From: Pleomorphochaeta sp964545735
GTDB lineage: Bacteria; Spirochaetota; Spirochaetia; Sphaerochaetales; Sphaerochaetaceae
DNA: 37,647 bases
Assembly (NCBI GenBank): GCA_964545735.1
Contig: CAZJGS010000008.1
Span: forward strand, 1-37,647
Direction of reading: 5' to 3'
A program made the translations under genes and the position numbers. This document shows, in pieces, positions 31,903-37,647 of the stretch (position 1 is its first letter; every line of letters starts with the position of its first letter). The notes below the pieces were generated by a model. That model saw nothing but the letters and a program-made list of their open reading frames with translations. It did not search any database and was not told where the DNA came from.

Positions 31903-32912
31903 TAATTAGCCCCAATCTCTATAAGTCTTTCATTAATAGCTGAAAAGTTTGCAAGAGGGGTTTGAGGAGAAACTTCACTTCCTGATGATATAATAATATT
32001 ATCACCGCCATGTTTTATACAATAATCTACCCAGCCTTTTATTTCTTTGACATTACCTCTTAAAATAATACCAGCAGCTTCAATATGACCTGCGAGAGTA
32101 CATATGCCTTTACTCATTTCAATTGCCTTATCAAAGTTAACAAAATGGTCAATATCTAAAATATCGGTATTACTCATTAACATACTTGAAAATATATGAT
32201 TAATATTTCCTTCAATATGAAGTTTAGAAATTGCACCTGCATCATGGATAGCTTTGATTATTTTCATTTCGTTTTCTAAAATTAAATTTTTATATGAATC
32301 TACACTAAGTAATGATGCTATATTTTCTCTAATGCCTATAATATCTGCTCCACTTTGAATTTGAGAAAGAGCACAAGAGATTTCCTGTTCTGTAATAAAA
32401 TCAAGAATTGCTTTTATTTCATCTTCATCGTCATTTAACGCGCTCATACCTAAATTCAGTGTTGCCAAGTTACAAAACTGAGAAAGGGGTCCTTCTACCC
32501 ATCCTAATATAGGGTATTCATCACCTAAATTTTTCTTAAATAATTTAATAGCTTTTAATCTGTCTAAAGTCCTTTCTGAAGCAAAGGGATCCCATTTTCT
32601 TAAATCATGGCAATTATTTAAATCATTGATAAAGGGAATATTGCAAACAGGTGGTTGGTCACGAAAAAATAATACAGTTGCTCCAAAATCATAAGTTTCC
32701 CTATAGGGATCACTCATAGTTGAAAGAATATCAAGTCCAAAGTCTTTGGTTGTTTTGGTTTGTGCTGCAACTAGTGCCCTATAATCACTACAAAAAGTCC
32801 CATAATCAATATTTGCATATTTGGCTGAAAACCATGATGAAATGCTTAAATTAGGAATTTTATCAACTTTATTTCCTGCGATTCTTTCAAAAACTCTTTG
32901 TTTAGGCGTCAC
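31899..32912 (-). CDS. URO-D/MtaA-superfamily protein in a sugar operon
   Basis: This 337-aa protein starts at GTG (32910-32912) with AGGAG 7 bases before. The sequence fits the uroporphyrinogen decarboxylase / corrinoid methyltransferase (MtaA/MtbA) TIM-barrel superfamily: 'MTPKQRVFERIAGNKVDKIP' at the N-terminus, 'GWVEGPLSQFCNLA', 'GADIIGIRE', 'KLHIEGNI' and a C-terminal 'GGDNIIISSGSEVSPQTP'. In methyltransferases the H-x-C zinc motif lies at 'LHICG'; here the cysteine is glutamate ('LHIEG'). It is therefore neither a typical methyltransferase nor likely a haem enzyme. It is the last gene downstream of the sugar ABC transporter genes, so its substrate may be a sugar or a cofactor (inference). 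Confidence 0.82.
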   Translation of the reverse strand: MTPKQRVFERIAGNKVDKIPNLSISSWFSAKYANIDYGTFCSDYRALVAAQTKTTKDFGLDILSTMSDPYRETYDFGATVLFFRDQPPVCNIPFINDLNNCHDLRKWDPFASERTLDRLKAIKLFKKNLGDEYPILGWVEGPLSQFCNLATLNLGMSALNDDEDEIKAILDFITEQEISCALSQIQSGADIIGIRENIASLLSVDSYKNLILENEMKIIKAIHDAGAISKLHIEGNINHIFSSMLMSNTDILDIDHFVNFDKAIEMSKGICTLAGHIEAAGIILRGNVKEIKGWVDYCIKHGGDNIIISSGSEVSPQTPLANFSAINERLIEIGANY

Positions 32913-33025
32913 GGTCCTTCTCCTGATAATATTAACCCAATTTTTTAAATAGCAATATTAACACTCCTTAAATCTGGGGATGAAAATAATTTTAAAATTA
33001 AGAATTGAAATTATATCTTTGAAAT

Positions 33026-33053
33026 ATAATCGCCCCAGAGTAGGGACGATTAT
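33026..33053 (-). terminator. Intra-operon hairpin after the sugar-binding protein gene
   Basis: An 11-bp stem (33026-33036 with 33043-33053, one G-U on the RNA strand) with a 6-base loop has only a weak T tail. Such hairpins often protect the abundant binding-protein mRNA or attenuate the following gene, here the URO-D-like gene. Confidence 0.65.
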
Positions 33054-33067
33054 TATTAAATTAAACT

Positions 33068-34072
33068 CTAGAAAACAGCATCAGGCTCGTAATAGTCAGC
33101 AACATTATTTATGTCAACAAGTACTGAAGGTAAAATAATTGTTTCTTTTACATTTTTAGTGTGGAAATCATTACTTCTATTTCCTTCTGCAACATCAAGA
33201 CAAAGAAGAATTCCATCATAAATCATCTTTGGAGGATATGTAGCTGTAGCTTTTACAATAGGATCATTATCCATAATTTTCTTGTAAACAACTTTAGATC
33301 CAGCTCCACCAATTGCAACTTTAACATCTTTTCTTCCACTTTCTTTTATAGCTTGTAAAACACCAGTTAAAACATCATCGTCTTGGCAGAATACAGCATC
33401 AATTTTATTGAACTGTTGTAGGAAGATTTCCATGATTTCTAAACCTTTTTGAGTAGACCAGTTAGAAAATTCATAGTTTCTTCCACCTTGAAGGTTAACT
33501 AATTTAGAATCTTTTTCCATTTCATTGAAGAAAGCTGTCATTCTTTGTTCATCAATTGGAATTGGCATACCACCCATTACAACATAATTTTTTAGTCCAT
33601 TATCCATCATGTATTTGCTTAAGAATTTTCCAGATTCAGTTCCTAAACCAGGATTGTCCCCTGCTACATAAAGATAACCAAAATCATGGTCGTCAGAGAA
33701 ACCTCTGTCTACTACGATACATTCGATTCCTTCGTCATAAGCAGCTTTTACACTAGGGTAAAGAGGAGCAGAGTCATGTGGTAGAATTACCAAGTAATCC
33801 ATACCCCAAACTGTTAAATCTTCAACATCAGAAATCTGTTTTGCATAACCATCAGCATGAAGTACTTTAAATTCATATTTACCTGCATACTCAACTTCTA
33901 ATTCTTCGACAGCTTTATCTGCCCACCAACCAATACCACCGGTCCAACCATGATCTGGGGAAGGAACTGCAATACCAATTTTAGGTATAGCATTGGCTTC
34001 TCCTGCGCCTTGCGCAAAAGCAAAGTTAGCAACTAAGAATACACACAAAAGTGAAACAACTAATTTTTTCAT
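33068..34072 (-). CDS. Periplasmic sugar-binding protein (RbsB type, PBP1 family)
   Basis: This 334-aa protein has a signal peptide (1-20 or so, ending 'NFAFA') and a type-1 periplasmic binding fold: 'KIGIAVPSPDHGWTGGIGWWADKA', 'DYLVILPHDSAPLYPSV', 'VVDRGF', 'DAVFCQDDDVLTGVLQAI'. The aromatic-rich N-terminal region is typical of pentose or hexose sites. It delivers a sugar to the permease/ATPase encoded upstream. The residues after the signal peptide (QGAGEA) resemble those in many Treponema/Spirochaeta binding proteins. The sugar is unknown. Confidence 0.93.
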   Translation of the reverse strand: MKKLVVSLLCVFLVANFAFAQGAGEANAIPKIGIAVPSPDHGWTGGIGWWADKAVEELEVEYAGKYEFKVLHADGYAKQISDVEDLTVWGMDYLVILPHDSAPLYPSVKAAYDEGIECIVVDRGFSDDHDFGYLYVAGDNPGLGTESGKFLSKYMMDNGLKNYVVMGGMPIPIDEQRMTAFFNEMEKDSKLVNLQGGRNYEFSNWSTQKGLEIMEIFLQQFNKIDAVFCQDDDVLTGVLQAIKESGRKDVKVAIGGAGSKVVYKKIMDNDPIVKATATYPPKMIYDGILLCLDVAEGNRSNDFHTKNVKETIILPSVLVDINNVADYYEPDAVF

Positions 34073-34097
34073 TTTTTTCCTCCAAATGAATTATTAT

Positions 34098-35072
34098 CTA
34101 TTTTTTATCATTATTGTACTGTAGTAAAACAGCAATAATAATTACAAAACCTTTTACTGCTGGTTGTAGGAAAGGACTTATTCCCCCTAAAACTAACATG
34201 TTATTAATCATACCAAGCATTATTGCACCTAAAACTGTTCCAATAATACTTCCTTTACCACCACTCATCAGTGTGCCACCAATTACTACGGCTGCAATTG
34301 CATCCATTTCGTAGCCTGTACAATCTGATGGGTTGATACAATTTAAGCGACTAGTCCACATCATGGCAGCTATACCAACTGTTAAACCAGTTACTACATA
34401 AGGAATTAACTTTATAAAATCTACTTTGATAGCTGAATAAACTGCTACCTTTTCATTAGAGCCCACTGCACAGATATAACGCCCAATACTGGTATTTGTT
34501 AGTAATACGTGCAATAAGAATGCTACTATGCCAAAAATCCATACTGGAAGAGGAATCCCAAAAAATGAAGCCATTCCAATTTTTCCATATAGAGAGTTAA
34601 CACTTAAAATATTTCCTGCATTAGAAAAATATTGAATTAATGATCTAAAGATACTCATTGTTCCCAGGGTCACAATAAAGGGAGCAATTCTGAATTTTGA
34701 AATCATTATTCCATTAAAAAATCCACAAAATCCACCAAATAAAATGCTAAAAACAATTGTTAATATTATTCCTAAAATTGAATTAGGTCCAAAAAGATTT
34801 AGGAAATAGAGACTTACACCACCGGTAAAAACAGTCATTGAACCTACTGAGAGATCAATACCCCCCGAGATAATTACAAGAGTCATTCCAAGAGCAATAA
34901 TACCTGTATAAGATACTTGTCTTAAAATGTTAGTTAAGTTTCTTATTTTAATAAAGTTTGGCCACCCAATTACTATTGCAAGCAAAAATAATATTATAAA
35001 AGCAATACCAATTGCGTGATCTTTAAACTTATAATTTTTAAAATATGAAATAATTCTATTTTGTACACCCAT
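34098..35072 (-). CDS. Sugar ABC transporter permease (RbsC type)
   Basis: This 324-aa inner-membrane protein of the BPD_transp_2 family has about 8-10 hydrophobic helices, 'LGMTLVIISGGIDLSVGSM' and 'MDAIAAVVIGGTLMSGGKGSIIGTVLGA', the latter being the loop that contacts the ATPase. It lies 1 bp after the ATPase gene and before the binding-protein gene, completing the CUT2-type importer. Confidence 0.94.
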   Translation of the reverse strand: MGVQNRIISYFKNYKFKDHAIGIAFIILFLLAIVIGWPNFIKIRNLTNILRQVSYTGIIALGMTLVIISGGIDLSVGSMTVFTGGVSLYFLNLFGPNSILGIILTIVFSILFGGFCGFFNGIMISKFRIAPFIVTLGTMSIFRSLIQYFSNAGNILSVNSLYGKIGMASFFGIPLPVWIFGIVAFLLHVLLTNTSIGRYICAVGSNEKVAVYSAIKVDFIKLIPYVVTGLTVGIAAMMWTSRLNCINPSDCTGYEMDAIAAVVIGGTLMSGGKGSIIGTVLGAIMLGMINNMLVLGGISPFLQPAVKGFVIIIAVLLQYNNDKK

Positions 35073-35073
35073 A

Positions 35074-36579
35074 CTATATTTTTCCTTTTAACCCTGTTGC
35101 ATTAAACATTATTTCTTCTTCATTAATAGCAGTACCGGTTATACAATTTCTGATCTGCCCTTCTTTCATTACATAAACACGAGTGCAAAGTCCAATTATT
35201 TCTTCCATTTCTGATGAAATCAATATGCAACTGATGCCACTTTCTGCAAGAGAATGTATAAATTCATAAATTTCTCTTTTAGCATTTACATCAATTCCCC
35301 TTGTAGGTTCATCTAGGATTAAAATTTCTGGATCTGTATCCATCCATCTTGAAAGATAAACTTTTTGCTGGTTCCCTCCACTAAAGTATTTAAGTTCCAT
35401 TTTTTTAGAAGCTGCGACTATATTAAATTTATCAATATAAGTCTCTGCAGTATTATCTTCCTTCTTTTTATCTATAAAAGGGCCTTTTTTATACTTTTTA
35501 ATGGAAATCAAACTCATATTTTTAGGAATATCGAAAATCTGAACTATTCCCTTCCCCTGTCTATCTTCACTTATATATCCAAGTTTATGTTTAATAGCAT
35601 CAGTAGGGTTATTGATTTTAACTTCTTTCCCTTTGATCCAAATTTTGCCTGTTTCTCTTTTTCTCAATCCCATAAGAGCTTCCATGGTTTCAGTTCTTCC
35701 CGCTCCTACAAGACCTGCAAAGCCTAGAATTTCACCACGTCGTAAATTAAAACTTACATTTTTTAGTAAATTCACAATATTAATGTTTTCAACCTCTAAG
35801 ATTAAATCCTCTGCTTTTCTCTCCAATTTTGGAGGGAAAACCTGAGAGAATTCTCTACCAATCATTTGTCGTGCAATATGTTTTTCATTAACCTCGTCAA
35901 TTTCTTCTATTGCAATCAATTTGCCATCTCTTAAAATAGTCACTCTGTCACAAATAGTTTTAATTTCATGTAATTTATGGCTTACAAAAACCATAGTTAC
36001 ACCATTAGCTTTCATCTTTTTCATTAAATCAAAGAGGATTACTATTTCTTTGCTTGTCAAAGTTGTTGTAGGTTCATCAAAGATTAAAATCTTAGCATCA
36101 AGCATAAGAGCTTTCGAAACTTCAACCATTTGTTTTTCAGCTACACTTAATTCACTGATTAATTGATTTACATCAACAGCCATATTTAAGGCAGCCATCT
36201 GCTTAGAGGCTTTTTCTCTCATAAGATTTTTATTTAAAAACATACCCTTATGAATTTCATTTCCAAGAAAAATATTCTCGTACACAGTAAGATGATTTAT
36301 CAAATTAAATTCTTGAGGTACAATCGCTATTCCAAGGTTTTTTGCAGAAATATAATCTTTTATTAAAAAAGGTTGCTCATCTAAAAATATTTCACCGCTA
36401 GTAGCCTGGTAAATGCCACAGATAATTTTTATCAATGTACTTTTACCAGCACCGTTTTCACCAATTAACCCCATAATCTCACCAGGTTTTATTCCAACAG
36501 AAACTTGGTCTAAAACCCTAACACTGGAGAATTCTTTAACGATATTTTTTACTTCAATGGCAAATTGTGATTTATTCAT
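35074..36579 (-). CDS. Sugar ABC transporter ATPase, duplicated (RbsA/MglA type)
   Basis: This 501-aa protein holds two ABC domains. The first has Walker A 'GENGAGKST' (about 38-46), signature 'LSVAEKQMVEVSKAL' and Walker B 'ILIFDEPT'. The second has the degenerate Walker A 'GLVGAGRTE', normal for the second half of CUT2 ATPases, with 'FSGGNQQKV' and 'ILILDEPTRGIDV'. It powers import through the adjacent permease. Its ATG shares one base with the isomerase stop (TAATG), so translation is coupled. Confidence 0.95.
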   Translation of the reverse strand: MNKSQFAIEVKNIVKEFSSVRVLDQVSVGIKPGEIMGLIGENGAGKSTLIKIICGIYQATSGEIFLDEQPFLIKDYISAKNLGIAIVPQEFNLINHLTVYENIFLGNEIHKGMFLNKNLMREKASKQMAALNMAVDVNQLISELSVAEKQMVEVSKALMLDAKILIFDEPTTTLTSKEIVILFDLMKKMKANGVTMVFVSHKLHEIKTICDRVTILRDGKLIAIEEIDEVNEKHIARQMIGREFSQVFPPKLERKAEDLILEVENINIVNLLKNVSFNLRRGEILGFAGLVGAGRTETMEALMGLRKRETGKIWIKGKEVKINNPTDAIKHKLGYISEDRQGKGIVQIFDIPKNMSLISIKKYKKGPFIDKKKEDNTAETYIDKFNIVAASKKMELKYFSGGNQQKVYLSRWMDTDPEILILDEPTRGIDVNAKREIYEFIHSLAESGISCILISSEMEEIIGLCTRVYVMKEGQIRNCITGTAINEEEIMFNATGLKGKI

Positions 36580-37568
36580 TAGTTTTCCATGTTTCCGTCG
36601 AAATTAACATTAGAAGCAGCAAAGTCAATCTTTCTAGTAAAAGCCAAAGCATCTTTAGCACCAAATAATCTATCCATACCATTGTCTTCCCATTCTACAG
36701 AAAGAGGTCCTTGATAATTTGCTGCATTAGCTTCTCTGATGATAAATTCAAAATTTACATCACCGTGACCTGGGGATACAAAGTTCCAACCTCTACGTAA
36801 ATCACCAAATTGGATATGAGAGCCAAGAATACCACTTCTTCCATCAAGTTTTACATAAACATCTTTAATATGAACATGATAAATTCGATCTGCAAAATCT
36901 CTAAATAACAATGCTGGATCAAGTCCTTGCCAAAGTAAATGACTTGGATCAAAATTAATTCCTAAGGTTTCTCTTCTATTAAATTTTTCTAGTAGTCTTT
37001 GAGTAGTATAATAATCAAATGCTATTTCAGAGGGATGAATTTCATGAGCAAATTTGACTCCACAACGATCAAACTCATCAAAAATAGGTGTCCATAAATC
37101 ATAGATTTCTTGAAATCCTTTCTCAACCATTTCTTCTGAAGTTGATGGGAATGAATATAAATATTTCCAAATAGGTGAGCCAAGGAAGCCTGTTACTACA
37201 TAGCAACCCATATTCTTTGCAGCTTGAGCTGTATATTTCATTGATTGAATACCCCATGCACGAATATCTTCATCAGTTTTACAACTTTTTGGAGCAAAAT
37301 CTGCAAGTCGTGGGTCCCCAAAAGCATCTCCAACACACTGTCCACCAAGATGGTTTCCTAGTGCCCAACATTTTAAATTATATTTTGCTAAGGTAGCCTT
37401 TTTTTCTTCAACATATTTTGGATCTTTTGCTGCTTTTTCAACATCCATATGATCACCCCAACAGGCGATTTCTAATCCATCATAGCCCATTTCTGAGATA
37501 ATTTTACAAACCTCTTCAAAAGGTAAATCTGCCCACTGTCCTGTAAAAATTGTTACAGCTCTTGCCAT
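36579..37568 (-). CDS. Sugar-phosphate isomerase/epimerase-like TIM-barrel protein (AP_endonuc_2)
   Basis: The start is ATG at 37566-37568 with GGAGG upstream; an in-frame TTG four codons earlier is that same site. The 329-aa protein has the xylose-isomerase-like TIM barrel: 'MGYDGLEIACWGDH', 'VTGFLGSPIW', 'KFAHEIHPSEIAFD', 'GINFDPSHLLWQG', 'YHVHIKDV' and 'GHGDVNFEFII', with the Glu/Asp/His metal ligands expected. These enzymes interconvert keto and aldo sugars or act on inositol-like compounds. It comes between a Gfo/Idh dehydrogenase remnant at the window edge and the sugar importer, a common arrangement for oxidative sugar or inositol catabolism. Confidence 0.88.
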   Translation of the reverse strand: MARAVTIFTGQWADLPFEEVCKIISEMGYDGLEIACWGDHMDVEKAAKDPKYVEEKKATLAKYNLKCWALGNHLGGQCVGDAFGDPRLADFAPKSCKTDEDIRAWGIQSMKYTAQAAKNMGCYVVTGFLGSPIWKYLYSFPSTSEEMVEKGFQEIYDLWTPIFDEFDRCGVKFAHEIHPSEIAFDYYTTQRLLEKFNRRETLGINFDPSHLLWQGLDPALLFRDFADRIYHVHIKDVYVKLDGRSGILGSHIQFGDLRRGWNFVSPGHGDVNFEFIIREANAANYQGPLSVEWEDNGMDRLFGAKDALAFTRKIDFAASNVNFDGNMEN

Positions 37569-37582
37569 TGTTTCCTCCAACT

Positions 37583-37647
37583 TTATTTATTTATTGTAAT
37601 CCAAGCTGAGTTGTTATTATTACTTTCAACACACTTTTCAACGTAAT
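37583..37647 (-). CDS. 3' end of a gene running off the right edge, probably Gfo/Idh/MocA oxidoreductase
   Basis: The minus strand from the window edge is open in one frame as 'YVEKCVESNNNNSAWITINK' and stops with TAA at 37583-37585, 14 bp before the isomerase ATG. That tail resembles the C-terminus of Gfo/Idh/MocA dehydrogenases, which often accompany this isomerase type. Twenty residues are too few for certainty. Confidence 0.5.
   Translation of the reverse strand, partial: YVEKCVESNNNNSAWITINK

Noticed and set aside
1..37647. CRISPR array, prophage, insertion sequence or complete defence system
   Set aside because: No regularly spaced repeats, transposase, integrase, phage structural gene or paired terminal repeats were seen.

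Overview
The window is an AT-rich (roughly one-third GC by eye), gene-dense bacterial chromosome segment that uses the standard code, with TGA as a stop. Several signs point to an anaerobic, sugar-fermenting spirochaete (Treponema/Spirochaeta-like). Exported proteins have signal peptides ending in 'FAQGAGEA'- and 'FASAKKE'-type sequences, there is a DUF6657-like coiled-coil protein that I associate with spirochaetes, and there is an [FeFe]-hydrogenase maturase (HydF). This assignment is inference; no rRNA or other taxonomic marker is present.

Layout. (1) 1-4061: a 2-keto-3-deoxy-sugar-acid module. A divergent IclR-type regulator faces eda (KDPG aldolase) and kdgK (KDG kinase), followed by a mandelate-racemase-type sugar-acid dehydratase. 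Four copies of one half-site sit in the shared promoter. (2) 4065-8950: two adjacent rhodaneses (one exported, one cytosolic), a Na/Pi-type transporter with a PhoU-like tail, a histidine phosphatase and HydF. (3) 8957-16520: sugar salvage genes: a NahK-like N-acetylhexosamine 1-kinase, an AraC regulator, an FAD oxidoreductase, a GH36 alpha-galactosidase, and a divergent unknown 427-aa protein. An unannotated structured RNA gene with a textbook promoter and terminator lies at about 11,327-11,500. (4) 16.5-18.1 kb: a HAD 5'-nucleotidase with an extra zinc ribbon, and tRNA-Cys. (5) 18.2-21.5 kb: a DeoR regulator, an Ldh2-family dehydrogenase and malic enzyme in one operon. (6) 21.6-27.7 kb: small membrane proteins, SatD followed by a frameshifted DUF3307 remnant, an exported unknown, the DUF6657-like protein, and a TRIC/UPF0126 - AlaX - VTT operon. 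(7) 27.7-31.7 kb: purine genes, hpt - second phosphoribosyltransferase - purA, then purB after a terminator. (8) 31.9-37.6 kb: a sugar ABC-transport operon: Gfo/Idh end, sugar isomerase, ATPase, permease, binding protein and a URO-D-like protein.

Together the genes suggest a host- or biomass-associated fermenter. Sugar acids would flow through KDG and KDPG to pyruvate; alpha-galactosides, N-acetylhexosamines and an unidentified ABC-imported sugar would be taken up or salvaged; and pyruvate, malate and oxaloacetate would be exchanged. Hydrogen metabolism is implied by HydF.

No complete defence system, CRISPR array, prophage or insertion sequence is visible. The best candidates for something undescribed are the structured RNA at 11.3-11.5 kb, the 427-aa protein beside the GH36 gene, and the URO-D-like protein that lacks the usual metal-binding cysteine inside a sugar operon.
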